Source: Kordiimonadales bacterium IMCC3096
GTDB taxonomy: Bacteria; Pseudomonadota; Alphaproteobacteria; Minwuiales; Minwuiaceae
Assembly: GCA_016865035.1 (NCBI GenBank)
Contig: CP018227.1
Location: forward strand, 2,016,001-2,080,000
DNA length: 64,000 nt
Reading direction: 5' to 3'
A model generated the notes under the pieces. That model had not been told where the DNA came from, did not search any database, and saw nothing but the letters and a program-made list of their open reading frames with translations. The position numbers were made by a program, and so were the translations under genes. Every line of letters begins with the position of its first letter. Position 1 is the stretch's first letter. This document shows, piece by piece, positions 8,473 through 17,123 of the stretch.

Positions 8473-9164
8473 AGCGCCCGACCCAGCAACCGCTCGCCCT
8501 TGAACTGGCCCCGCGATACGGGCGCGAGGACTTCATGCCCGCGCCGTGCAACGCCGATGCCCTGTCATGGATCAGCAACTGGCCTGACTGGCCCGGTCCG
8601 GCACTTGCGCTGCATGGCCCCGCAGGGGCGGGCAAGACGCACCTGCTGCACATCTGGGTGGCGGCGAGCGAGGGCGTGCTGCTGCAGGGTCCCGACCTGA
8701 CGCTGGAGGCGGCGCACGACCTGGCCGGCACGCCGGTCGCCATCGACCGCGCCGATGCCATGGTGCAGCCGGAGCCGTTCCTGCATCTCTACAACATGCA
8801 GCGGGAGGCGGGGGCGCATCTGCTGTTCGCCGCACGCACACCGCCGGCAAACTGGACACATGGCCTGCCGGACCTTTCGTCCCGGCTTGCCACGGCCCCG
8901 GCAGTGGAGATCCGCCAGCCTGACGACAGCCTGCTTTCCGCGCTGCTGCTGAAGTATGCCAGTGATCGCCAGCTTGATCTGACCCCGTCCGCCTATGCCT
9001 ACCTGCTGCCGCGCATGGATCGATCCTTTGCCGGCGTGCAGGCAATCGTTGCCCGACTGGATCGCGCAGCGCTGGGTCAGCAGAAGCGTCATGTCAGTCG
9101 TGATCTCGTCATCGCGGTCCTGGCCGGGGACGATGGTGTCAACGGCGGCGTCGATGAAGGTTGA
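8469..9164 (+). CDS. hdaA: HdaA, DnaA-related regulatory inactivation protein
   Basis: A 231-residue AAA+ protein homologous to the DnaA ATPase core but lacking its N-terminal and DNA-binding domains. It has Walker A GPAGAGKTHLLHIW, a degenerate Walker B around VAIDRADAM, and the sensor region LSSRLATAPAVEIRQPDD. In Caulobacter, HdaA acts with the beta clamp to convert DnaA-ATP to DnaA-ADP. The N-terminal QQPLALELAP resembles the clamp-binding QxxLxL motif, supporting that role. It overlaps the permease by ATGA and ends the operon. Confidence 0.88.
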   Translation: MKRPTQQPLALELAPRYGREDFMPAPCNADALSWISNWPDWPGPALALHGPAGAGKTHLLHIWVAASEGVLLQGPDLTLEAAHDLAGTPVAIDRADAMVQPEPFLHLYNMQREAGAHLLFAARTPPANWTHGLPDLSSRLATAPAVEIRQPDDSLLSALLLKYASDRQLDLTPSAYAYLLPRMDRSFAGVQAIVARLDRAALGQQKRHVSRDLVIAVLAGDDGVNGGVDEG

Positions 9165-9270
9165 TGCTTTCAGCCGCTGTGGTGTCACGACTATATTGAC
9201 CCCTGCACAGCAGAACGCGGGACATGTCTGGCGACCTGTCCCCGGCATTCGCCCAGCAACGGAGAATTCG

Positions 9271-9705
9271 ATGCGCACCTTGAAGATGCTTTTCGCACTT
9301 TCGGCTCTATCGCTCTACTCGGCGTCGGCCCTTGCCGCGTCCGATCCTGTGGAAGGTGTCTGGCTGACAGAGAATGGCGGCGCCCACATCGAGATCGCAC
9401 CCTGCGAGAATTCCATGTGCGGCACGATCATCTGGCTGAAGGAACCGAACCGCAAGGACGGTACGCCGAAACGTGACATCAACAATCCCGACGAGGCCAA
9501 CCACGACAATCCGATCATCGGCCTGCAGATGATCCGGGGCTTCGAGAAGGAGGCGCCCGGCGTCTGGGAAGATGGCGAGATCTACGATCCGGAAAGCGGC
9601 AAAACCTATGATTCCAACATGCTGTCGAAGGACGCCAACACGCTGGAAGTCGAGGGCTGCGTGCTGTTCCTCTGTCAGGAGCAGACCTGGACCCGCATCA
9701 AGTAG
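9271..9705 (+). CDS. Exported DUF2147 protein
   Basis: A 144-residue periplasmic protein starting at 9271 (MRTLKMLF) with GGAGA 5 nt upstream. It has a signal peptide of about 22 residues ending ALAA, and then the DUF2147 lipocalin-like fold: GVWLTENGGAHIEIAPCENSMCG, IIWLKEPN and a C-terminal GCVLFLCQEQTWTRI. Cysteines occur as two pairs (CENSMC and GCVLFLC), consistent with periplasmic disulfides. The function is unknown for the family. It stands alone with 106 nt before and 60 nt after it. Confidence 0.82.
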   Translation: MRTLKMLFALSALSLYSASALAASDPVEGVWLTENGGAHIEIAPCENSMCGTIIWLKEPNRKDGTPKRDINNPDEANHDNPIIGLQMIRGFEKEAPGVWEDGEIYDPESGKTYDSNMLSKDANTLEVEGCVLFLCQEQTWTRIK

Positions 9706-9765
9706 TCCGCCCTGCATCCCTGCCTGCCGAAATATTCTTTACCTGACTGACGGAGCATCCCGACC

Positions 9766-10317
9766 ATGGCCCGAATCCCGCTGCTGACCGCCGCAGACGC
9801 AAACGACAGCAATCGCGATGTGCTGCAGCGTGACGTCAATATCTACTATGCCCTGGGCCATGTGCCGGGCGCGGCGCGGGGGTTCAGTCAGATGGGCCTC
9901 TGGCTGCGCTTCGATTCGGCACTGGATACCCGCCTCAGGGAGCTCGCGATCCTGACGGTGGGCTATGTGGAGCGTGCGGCCTACGAATGGGCACATCACA
10001 TCGAACTGGGCTATCAGTTCGGTGTCACCGACGCGGATATCGAGCGGCTGATCGCGGAGCTGGAGGGCGCGGAGACGGATCTGGAGCCGGTCGCGAAGCA
10101 GGTGATCGCCGCCGCGCGGGAGGTGACGCAGGACGGTGCCATGACCGACGCCACCTGGGATGCCCTGTTCCCGGTGTTCGGCAAGGAGAAGATGATCGAG
10201 CTGACGGCCGCCATCGCCTTTTACTGCGCCATCGTGCGGGTGCTGAAGACCCTGCAGGTCGAGCTGGAGCCGGATGTGCAGCAGTTCATCGACCGCTGGC
10301 CGCTGCCCGCGAACTGA
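9766..10317 (+). CDS. Carboxymuconolactone decarboxylase / AhpD-fold family protein
   Basis: A 183-residue all-helical protein of the CMD family. The core is TRLRELAILTVGYVERAAYEWAHHIELGYQFGVTD, with the conserved E-x3-W-x-H-H block but without the CxxC of AhpD-type peroxidases, so it resembles the cysteine-free CMD branch. The second half includes TWDALFPVFGKEKMIELTAAIAFY. The substrate is unknown; proteins of this branch are often found with aromatic degradation, but no such genes are adjacent. Confidence 0.75.
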   Translation: MARIPLLTAADANDSNRDVLQRDVNIYYALGHVPGAARGFSQMGLWLRFDSALDTRLRELAILTVGYVERAAYEWAHHIELGYQFGVTDADIERLIAELEGAETDLEPVAKQVIAAAREVTQDGAMTDATWDALFPVFGKEKMIELTAAIAFYCAIVRVLKTLQVELEPDVQQFIDRWPLPAN

Positions 10318-10326
10318 CAGCGCGCC

Positions 10327-11061
10327 TCAGAGCGCGGTGGAGATGCCTGCGGTTGCTGTCAGCCTGCCACTGAAGACACTGGTCAGGAACGAGGTGGCGA
10401 CCTCGATCCCGTCCGGGGCGATGCCGTGACCGGTGCCGGCGCTGACGTGAAACCCGACCGGCAGGCCCGCGTGGCCCAGTGCGCCGGCCGCATGAAACAT
10501 CGCCAGGGCCGGAACCATGTCGTCGTGATCGCCGTGGATCAGCTGGACCGGTGCGGCGGAGGTGATCTCCTGCGCCAGCGTCTCGCCGCCCAGCAGGGCA
10601 CCGGAGAAACCGACGATACCCGCCAGGGGCGCCGCCCGGCGCAGGCCGACATGCAATGACAGCATCGTGCCCTGGCTGAAACCGATCAGGGCCACGTCCC
10701 GGTCCTGCAGTCCATGACTGTCCCGCTCCTGATCCAGGAATGCGTGCAGCATCGGCGCGACCTGGTCGGCGCGGCTGCCCATGGCGCCATAGCGCTCGAC
10801 CATCTGCTTCGGGTCGCCACTGGCGCGGGCAGGGTCATCGAGATCGATGGCGAACCACTGACGGCCCATGGGGGACATGTCACAGGGCTCCGGGGCATTG
10901 GGGGCGACGAAGGCCGCATCGGGCAGGCTGCGCGCCAGATAGGGGGCCAGCCCGATCAGGTCCTGACCGTCCGCGCCATAGCCATGCAGCAGCACGACAA
11001 GCTGTTTCGGCCGGTCACCGCGCGCCTGCGGGTGACGGGGACCGTCGAGGGGGCTGGGCAT
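10327..11061 (-). CDS. Phospholipase/carboxylesterase family alpha/beta hydrolase
   Basis: A 244-residue serine hydrolase of the YpfH/carboxylesterase-2 family. Visible elements are VVLLHGYGADGQDLIGLAPYL (oxyanion region), a GFSQGTMLSLHVGL nucleophile elbow with catalytic Ser, the IHGDHDDMVP catalytic Asp region, and GTGHGIAPDG with catalytic His. Length matches the family, and there is no signal peptide, so it is cytosolic. It is convergent with the CMD gene, whose stop is 9 nt away, and it lies 51 nt downstream of the ccdA-like gene on the same strand. Confidence 0.87.
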   Translation of the reverse strand: MPSPLDGPRHPQARGDRPKQLVVLLHGYGADGQDLIGLAPYLARSLPDAAFVAPNAPEPCDMSPMGRQWFAIDLDDPARASGDPKQMVERYGAMGSRADQVAPMLHAFLDQERDSHGLQDRDVALIGFSQGTMLSLHVGLRRAAPLAGIVGFSGALLGGETLAQEITSAAPVQLIHGDHDDMVPALAMFHAAGALGHAGLPVGFHVSAGTGHGIAPDGIEVATSFLTSVFSGRLTATAGISTAL

Positions 11062-11112
11062 GGCGTGGGCCTTCGTGTTTCAGGTTTCTGTACCGGGCCG
11101 CATCCTACAGCC

Positions 11113-11853
11113 TCAGCCGATCGTCGCCAGTCCCGGAAACAGCTCCAGCAGCCAGATCGCGAGGATCTGCAACTGGTTGGTGAAGATCAGCACACCGGTC
11201 ACGATCAGCAGCAGGCCGGTGCCGACCTCCACCTTGTGCAGATGGCGGCGAAAGCGGACCAGGAAGCCCATGAAGGCGCGGACCGCCAGCGCCGCCAGCA
11301 GGAACGGGATGCCGAGCCCCAGGGCATAGACCGCCAGCAGCGCCGCGCCGGTGGCGACATTCTGCTCACTCGCCGCCAGGGCAAGGATGGTGGCGAGGAT
11401 CGGACCGATGCAGGGGGTCCAGCCGAAGCCGAAGGCCATGCCGAGCAGATAGGCGCCGGGAGCCTTCAGGTTCTTCGTGCCGGCGGCGAAGCGGGCTTCC
11501 CGATAGAACAGGCCGATCCGCAGCAGACCGATCATGTGCAGGCCGAACAGCACGATGACCACGCCCGCGACCTTGGCCAGCACGTCCATCCAGGGGCGTA
11601 TCAGTTCGTTGATCGCGCTGGCGGAGGCGCCGAGAGCCACGAAGACAGTGGTAAAGCCGAGCACGAAGAAGACGGCCATCAGCACCACGCGGCGCGTCAG
11701 GGCCGGGTCCTTGCCTGCCTTCTCGTTCATCTCGTCGAAGTTGGTCCCGGCCATGTAGCTCAGGTAGGCGGGGACAAGGGGCAGCACACAGGGGCTGAGG
11801 AACGACACGAACCCGCCAACTGCAGCCCATGCAAAGCTGATCTCTGCTGCCAT
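11113..11853 (-). CDS. ccdA: CcdA-type thiol-disulfide transmembrane transporter
   Basis: A 246-residue inner-membrane protein with six predicted helices. The two conserved cysteine motifs of the DsbD transmembrane/CcdA family are present: FLSPCVLPLVPAYLSYMAG in helix 1 and GFGWTPCIGPILAT in helix 4. These shuttle electrons from cytosolic thioredoxin to periplasmic thiols for cytochrome c maturation or disulfide repair. The window contains c-type cytochromes (40.4-41.8 kb) that would need such reduction, but no ccm genes are adjacent. Confidence 0.9.
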   Translation of the reverse strand: MAAEISFAWAAVGGFVSFLSPCVLPLVPAYLSYMAGTNFDEMNEKAGKDPALTRRVVLMAVFFVLGFTTVFVALGASASAINELIRPWMDVLAKVAGVVIVLFGLHMIGLLRIGLFYREARFAAGTKNLKAPGAYLLGMAFGFGWTPCIGPILATILALAASEQNVATGAALLAVYALGLGIPFLLAALAVRAFMGFLVRFRRHLHKVEVGTGLLLIVTGVLIFTNQLQILAIWLLELFPGLATIG

Positions 11854-12000
11854 ATCTCGCCTGCTTCCCGACCTGTTGCTATCGTGGGCCCGTGACCCAG
11901 CCGATATACATCTGTTTAGGGCCTGTGGGACACAAGGCCAATCAACTGACCGTCAGTGGCGACAGCCTGTCGCTGCCGACCCCCTGGGGAGGGAACCGCA

Positions 12001-12978
12001 ATGCGCGCACTTGTCGTCAACGAACTGGGTACGCCGGACATCATGCGGATGGAAGAGAAGCCCTCTGTTCCGCCGGGACCGGAGGAGATCCGCGTGCGCA
12101 TCCGCGCCGCCGGTCTCAATTTCCCGGATATCCTGATGATCGCGGGCAAGTACCAGCACAAGCCGCCGCTGCCCTTCATCCCGGGCATGGAAGGCGCGGG
12201 CGAGGTGCTGGAGGTCGGGTCGGACGTGACGCAGTTCAGCCCCGGCGACCGGGTCGTCATCCACGCCAAGAACGGCATGTATGCCGAGGAAACCACGCTG
12301 CCCGCCGCCTGGGCGATCAGGTTGCCGCAGGCATGGAACTTCGCGGAGGGGGCAGCGTTCTGGTCGGCCTACTGCACCGCCTGGGTCGCGCTGGTCGAAC
12401 GCGGCGGCCTGCAGGCCGGCGAGACCCTGCTGGTCCATGGGGCCGCCGGTGGGGTCGGCCTGGCCGCGGTCGAGCTGGGCGTGGCGCTGGGTGCCGAAGT
12501 CATCGCCGTCGTCGGCAGTGACGAAAAGGCTGCCGCCGTGGCGGAAAAGGGGGCGGCACATGTCATCGACCACCGCCATGAGACCTTCCGTGACAGGGTT
12601 CTGGAGATCACGGACGGGCAGGGGGTCGATGTCGTCTATGACCCGGTCGGTGGTGATGTGCTGTTCCAGTCGATGCGGTGCATTGCCTGGGGTGGGCGGC
12701 TGCTGGTGATCGGTTTTGCCTCCGGCACCATTCCCGATGTCCCGGCGAACTATGCCCTGCTGAAGAGCTGCTCCCTGATCGGTGTCCGTGCCGGGGAATA
12801 TGCCCGCCGTGATCCGGCGGCAAGCGCCCGGATGATCAAGGCCATGCTGGCCCTCGCGGCGGAGGGCAAGCTGCGCCCTACCGTTCACCAGACCATGCCG
12901 CTGACAGAGGCCGTTGCCGCCCTGGATGTCATCTCCAGCCGCGGCGTGATCGGCAAGATGATCCTGACGGTCGACTGA
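12001..12978 (+). CDS. Zinc-free quinone oxidoreductase (MDR superfamily)
   Basis: A 325-residue NADPH-dependent medium-chain reductase. The start at 12001 (MRALVVNELG) is preceded by GGGAGGG at 9-15 nt; longer in-frame forms begin with low-quality sequence. The GroES-like part (residues 1-120) has GLNFPDILMIAGKYQ and PFIPGMEGAGEV; the Rossmann part has LLVHGAAGGVGLAAVELG (nucleotide-binding) and YDPVGGDVLFQSMRC. There are no zinc ligands. Typical activity is reduction of quinones or acrylyl-type enones. It stands alone, divergent from ccdA. Confidence 0.87.
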   Translation: MRALVVNELGTPDIMRMEEKPSVPPGPEEIRVRIRAAGLNFPDILMIAGKYQHKPPLPFIPGMEGAGEVLEVGSDVTQFSPGDRVVIHAKNGMYAEETTLPAAWAIRLPQAWNFAEGAAFWSAYCTAWVALVERGGLQAGETLLVHGAAGGVGLAAVELGVALGAEVIAVVGSDEKAAAVAEKGAAHVIDHRHETFRDRVLEITDGQGVDVVYDPVGGDVLFQSMRCIAWGGRLLVIGFASGTIPDVPANYALLKSCSLIGVRAGEYARRDPAASARMIKAMLALAAEGKLRPTVHQTMPLTEAVAALDVISSRGVIGKMILTVD

Positions 12979-13084
12979 GACCGGGACGGGCGTTTCCTGC
13001 GGTGGATCGGGGCGGGCGAGCGCCGCTGGCCGCGGTTTCGAAATGTAACGTGACGTAACCCGCGCCGGTTTCCTCTTCAAACAC

Positions 13085-13100
13085 TGGCGCGGAACCTGCA
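13085..13100 (+). promoter_or_regulatory. Sigma-54 (-24/-12) promoter of the first RTX gene
   Basis: TGGCGCGGAACCTGCA matches the consensus TGGCACGNNNNTTGCA at all but two fixed positions, with the essential GG (13086-13087) and GC (13098-13099) exactly 12 bp apart. It is 82 nt upstream of the RTX start codon, giving a leader of about 70 nt. A direct repeat (GTAAC-GTGAC-GTAAC, near 13044-13060) just upstream could be an activator site. A LuxO-like sigma-54 activator is encoded at 29.1-30.5 kb. Confidence 0.6.
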
Positions 13101-13181
13101 TTATCACTGGTCGGGGCTCAGATGATCTGTTCATTTCCAGGTTGTGGGGCCCCGGAATGCACTCGCGGGATGTGACTCACC

Positions 13182-15947
13182 ATGGCCGATACTGAAATTG
13201 TTCTTTTGCCGGAAGAGGATGGCAGGGTCGGCAAGGTCGCGGTGACCGGCGCTCAGGGGTCCGTGCTGCTGGAACGGGCCTTTGATGGCACCAGCGTGGC
13301 CACGGGCGCGAACCCCCTCGCCCCTCAGGTACAGCCCGTGGCGAGCATCGCGGAAAGGTTTGCGGCCCTGCTGGCCTTCCAGCAACAGTCGGGTTTCGGG
13401 GATCCCGGTCATCTGAAGCAGATGTTCAGACTGGCGCCGGACAGGAATACCGATGATCGCGGGGGGCAGGTGCCAGAGATCGGCAATGTCGCCAGGGGCG
13501 CGATCCCGGAACAGGAAACGGTTGAGGAATCCACACCGGCGAAGCGTGCCGAACTCGATGATGACGACGACGACGCGGAAGAGGTCGAGGAGGAGATTGC
13601 CGAGGAGACGGGGGAACCTGCTGAAGAGAATCCCCCCCCGCCACCGCGGGACAGGGTGCGCGACGATGATGATGAGGACCTTTTCGGTGACGTCCTCGCG
13701 TTGCTGGATCGTGCCTCCCCCCGGGGGCGGCGTTCCCGGCCACGGCGGGATGATGACGACCGGCCGGGGGATGACGACGACCCGTTTCCCGCTGACGACG
13801 ATGACGAGCTCATCAATGGTGGCAACGGCGGCGAGAACTTTTCCGGCGGAATCGGCAAGGACACCATCGCGGCAGGCCCGGGCGATGACACGCTCGATGG
13901 CGGACCCGGCACGGATCTGCTTCAGGGCGGTGACGGCGATGACCGGCTGATCGGCGGTCCCGGCGCTGACCGGCTGGAGGGTGGTCCCGGCATCGATGTC
14001 GCCGACTATGGCGGCTCCGGTGAGGCGGTGTCCGTTGATCTCGCAACCGGAGCGACGGCCGGCGGCGATGCGGCGTCGGATACGCTGCAGGGCATAGAGA
14101 ACGTGATCGGCAGCGACTTCAATGACACCCTGACCGGGGATGACGGCGGCAACCGCCTGGATGGCCGCGACGGCAGCGACACGCTGGATGGTGGCAACGG
14201 CAACGACCTGCTGGCACCCGGCGATGGTGATGATCAGGTGATCGGGGGTGCCGGCGACGACTCGATATCCTTCGAGGACAATTCGGTCGGTGTCACGGTC
14301 AGCCTGCTCACGGGTGTCGCGACCGACCTGAATGGCGCGACGGATGCGCTGAACGGTATCGAGAACGTGCTGGGCTCGGATTTCGGGGACAGCATCACGG
14401 GCGACAACGGCGACAATCGCCTCGCCGGGCGCGATGGTGATGACACGCTAGTCGGCGGTACCGGCGGCGGCGACGACACGCTTGACGGCGGCGACGGTAC
14501 TGACGTGGTCCGCTATGACAGTGCGACCCAGTCCGTGACGGTGGACCTGAGCGCAAGGCGTGCCACGGGCGCGGAGATCGGAAATGATGACCTCAACGAG
14601 ATCGAGAATGTCGTCGGCGGCTCCGGCAATGACGACCTGATCGGCGACGATGACGAGAATGCGCTGTCCGGTGGCGCGGGTGACGACACCCTGCGCGGAG
14701 GCGAGGATTCCGATACGCTGGACGGCGGCGCGGGCACGGATGCGGCCAGTTTCCAGGGCTCGGCGGCCGGCGTGAGCGTCGATCTGACTGCCGGCACGGG
14801 CACCGGAGGTGACGCCGATGGCGATACCTTTGCCAATATCGAGAACGTCTTCGGCTCCAGCAATGATGATTCCCTCACCGGTGACGGGAACGCCAACGTG
14901 CTGCACGGCGAGGACGGGGATGACACGCTGACCGGGGCCGGAGGGACCGACACGCTTGTCGGCGGTGATGGCGCGGACAGCCTGTTCGGCGGTGACGGCG
15001 CGGACCAACTGTCGGGTGATGGCGGTCGCGACAGCCTCAGCGGAGGTGCCGGAGCGGACCAGCTTACCGGCGATTCCGGTGACGACGTGCTGGAGGGCGG
15101 TGCCGGTGCCGATCAGCTTCAGGGTGGTGCGGGGACCGACACGGCCTCCTTCGCCGGGGCTGGCGCAGGTGTGGCCTTCGCCTTCGCGAACACGGACGGG
15201 CCGGGCATAGCGGGCGATTTCAGCAACACGGCAGCCGGTGGGCTGGCGGGCGACGCCAACGGCGACAGCTTCGCAAGTATCGAGGCCTTCATCGGCTCGG
15301 ATTTCGCTGACTCGGTGGGTGGTGGATCCGTGGACATGACCTTCACCCTGGGCGCGGGAGACGACCGCTTCGACACCCCGGCGGGAATCAATGTGGTGGA
15401 TATCGTGTTTGGCGGTGATGGCGCCGACCTTGCCTTCACCGGCGATGGCAACGACAGCGTCGAGGGCGGCGCAGGCAACGACAGCCTGCGCGGTGAGGCA
15501 GGTTCCGACACGCTGATCGGCAATGCCGACAATGACGACCTCAGAGGCGCGGCAGGCAGTGACAGCCTGATCGGCGGTGCGGGTGTCGATACCATGAATG
15601 GTGGCACGGGCAGTGACCGGTTTGTCTTTCAGGCGCTGACCGACGGGACCGAGGTCGCGGTGAACGACACGATCGCGAACGTCGGTGCGGCTGTGGATGT
15701 CATCAGTGACTTCGGGACCGGTGTCGATCTGCTCGAGTTCGCCAGTGCCGCATTTGGCAATCCCGGACTGGCGCAGACCGTCGGTGCCTACGACGGCACC
15801 AATGCCATCGGTGTCGCCGCGGGCGCAACCCTGGTCTTCGACGGGACCCACCTGATCTTCGATCCGGACGTGGATCAGGCGGGCTATGTCGCCATTGCCG
15901 ACCTCTCCGGTGCCGTTCCGGTTCTGGCTGATATCAGTCTGGTCTGA
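13182..15947 (+). CDS. Secreted RTX (hemolysin-type calcium-binding repeat) protein
   Basis: A 921-residue acidic protein with no Sec signal. Residues 1-120 are non-repetitive; residues about 124-210 are low complexity, with runs of Asp/Glu and a PPPPP stretch; residues about 211-811 carry many GGxGxDxL nonapeptides arranged in blocks separated by GSDF(N/G)D-type spacers (IENVxGSDFNDTLTGD). The last roughly 110 residues end with a serralysin-like SDFGTGVDLLEF segment and a hydrophobic tail, a likely type I secretion signal. There is no catalytic domain. A role as matrix or surface protein is inferred. No ABC/HlyD exporter genes are in the window. A sigma-54-like promoter lies 82 nt upstream. 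Confidence 0.87.
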   Translation: MADTEIVLLPEEDGRVGKVAVTGAQGSVLLERAFDGTSVATGANPLAPQVQPVASIAERFAALLAFQQQSGFGDPGHLKQMFRLAPDRNTDDRGGQVPEIGNVARGAIPEQETVEESTPAKRAELDDDDDDAEEVEEEIAEETGEPAEENPPPPPRDRVRDDDDEDLFGDVLALLDRASPRGRRSRPRRDDDDRPGDDDDPFPADDDDELINGGNGGENFSGGIGKDTIAAGPGDDTLDGGPGTDLLQGGDGDDRLIGGPGADRLEGGPGIDVADYGGSGEAVSVDLATGATAGGDAASDTLQGIENVIGSDFNDTLTGDDGGNRLDGRDGSDTLDGGNGNDLLAPGDGDDQVIGGAGDDSISFEDNSVGVTVSLLTGVATDLNGATDALNGIENVLGSDFGDSITGDNGDNRLAGRDGDDTLVGGTGGGDDTLDGGDGTDVVRYDSATQSVTVDLSARRATGAEIGNDDLNEIENVVGGSGNDDLIGDDDENALSGGAGDDTLRGGEDSDTLDGGAGTDAASFQGSAAGVSVDLTAGTGTGGDADGDTFANIENVFGSSNDDSLTGDGNANVLHGEDGDDTLTGAGGTDTLVGGDGADSLFGGDGADQLSGDGGRDSLSGGAGADQLTGDSGDDVLEGGAGADQLQGGAGTDTASFAGAGAGVAFAFANTDGPGIAGDFSNTAAGGLAGDANGDSFASIEAFIGSDFADSVGGGSVDMTFTLGAGDDRFDTPAGINVVDIVFGGDGADLAFTGDGNDSVEGGAGNDSLRGEAGSDTLIGNADNDDLRGAAGSDSLIGGAGVDTMNGGTGSDRFVFQALTDGTEVAVNDTIANVGAAVDVISDFGTGVDLLEFASAAFGNPGLAQTVGAYDGTNAIGVAAGATLVFDGTHLIFDPDVDQAGYVAIADLSGAVPVLADISLV
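13812..15620 (+). repeat. RTX nonapeptide repeat tract in the 921-residue protein
   Basis: The coding sequence repeats a 27-nt unit encoding variants of GGxGxDxLx, in clusters of two to five units. Between them are longer conserved spacers with GVSVDLxxGTxxG and IENVxGS motifs, recurring roughly every 85-125 residues (near residues 280, 380, 470 and 545). Each nonapeptide pair makes a calcium-binding parallel beta-roll turn. Confidence 0.88.
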
Positions 15948-16019
15948 TCGCTTGCCGCCCTGTCCTGCCGTTTGGCAAGGTGACAGTTGCCGGATTCGCC
16001 GGTCGGGAGGGCAGCAGCA

Positions 16020-17120
16020 ATGAAGGCACTGACCGTTGGCGGCGCGATGATCGACACCATCGCGCTGATCGACAGTGACCGAATCGAGCGCATGGGTCTT
16101 GCCAATGCCGACACCGGCTTCCTGCTGCTGGAGGAAGGCCGCAAGACGGAGGCGCGGGACATCTCCGCCCATTGTGGCGGCGGCGCGGTGAATGCTGCGG
16201 TCTCCATGGCGCGTCTGGGGCTTGATACGGCGACCCTGGTGAAGCTGGGCAAGGATGCCAGGGCAGACCAGATTCTGGCGCGGCTTGCGGACGAGGGGGT
16301 TTCCACCCGCTTCGCCGTGCGGGACGGACGCCTGCCTACGGGCGCATCGGTCATGGTCGCGGCGCATGACCGCAATGCCGCGATCTTCACGTTTCGCGGG
16401 GCCAATACCCTGCTGCAGACGGCGGACCTGCGCGATGATGCCTTCGCGATGGACCTGGTCTATATCTCCGGCCTTTCTAACGAGTCTGCCGCCTGTTTCG
16501 GCGATCTGGTGCGCCGGGCGGGTGCCGCCGGGGCCATGGTGGCGACCAATCCCGGCCTGCGTCAGCTCACGGCGCGACAGGACGCATTCTACGGCTGCCT
16601 CGACGGTGTCGGCATCCTCTCCATCAACCGTGCGGAAGGGGATGCGCTGGTCCCGTCCCTGATCGCCGAGTTCGGGGAGGGGGGGCCTGCGCTGCCGCTC
16701 GACGCGGGCGAGCCACCCTATTCACTGGTCGGGCGCGGCTTTGCCTCGGGCGGGTTCCAGATGTCGGCCCGCGCCTTCTTCCAGGCCATCCTGTCGAAGG
16801 GGCCTGGCAGGGTGCTGGTCACCGCCGGGCGGGATGGATCCTACCTGGCTGACAGCGCCGGTTTGCATCACTGTCCTGTGCTGGAGGTCGAGGTGGCGGG
16901 CACCGCAGGTGCAGGTGACGCCTTCGGTTCGACTTTTGCCGCGCTTACCTGCCAGGGCCTGCCCGTGGAGGATGCCCTGCGCGCGGCCGCCATCAATGCC
17001 GCCTCCGTCGTCGGCCACATCGATACCCAGACCGGCCTGCTGACGCGGGATGCCCTGCTGGACCGGGTGGCGCAACTGAAGGACACTCTGCCGATCCGGT
17101 TCTGGGCGTGGGGGGAATAG
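16020..17120 (+). CDS. PfkB-family sugar/nucleoside kinase
   Basis: A 366-residue ribokinase-fold kinase. The start at 16020 (MKALTVGGAMID) has GGGAGG about 9 nt upstream; the in-frame TTG at 15987 is unlikely. PfkB signature 1 is seen as ISAHCGGGAVNAAVSMARLG and signature 2 as VAGTAGAGDAFGSTFAA, with the catalytic Asp in GAGDAF. A segment at about residues 210-260 (EFGEGGPALPL...SLVGRGFASGG) is longer than in ribokinase. The substrate cannot be read from sequence. It precedes glpK by 3 nt, so it is probably one operon with glycerol kinase. Confidence 0.87.
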   Translation: MKALTVGGAMIDTIALIDSDRIERMGLANADTGFLLLEEGRKTEARDISAHCGGGAVNAAVSMARLGLDTATLVKLGKDARADQILARLADEGVSTRFAVRDGRLPTGASVMVAAHDRNAAIFTFRGANTLLQTADLRDDAFAMDLVYISGLSNESAACFGDLVRRAGAAGAMVATNPGLRQLTARQDAFYGCLDGVGILSINRAEGDALVPSLIAEFGEGGPALPLDAGEPPYSLVGRGFASGGFQMSARAFFQAILSKGPGRVLVTAGRDGSYLADSAGLHHCPVLEVEVAGTAGAGDAFGSTFAALTCQGLPVEDALRAAAINAASVVGHIDTQTGLLTRDALLDRVAQLKDTLPIRFWAWGE

Positions 17121-17123
17121 CGG

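Noticed and set aside
14448-16367. A 639-codon minus-strand open frame over the first RTX gene and pfkB
   Set aside because: It spans two confirmed plus-strand genes and shows only repeat-derived low-complexity sequence.
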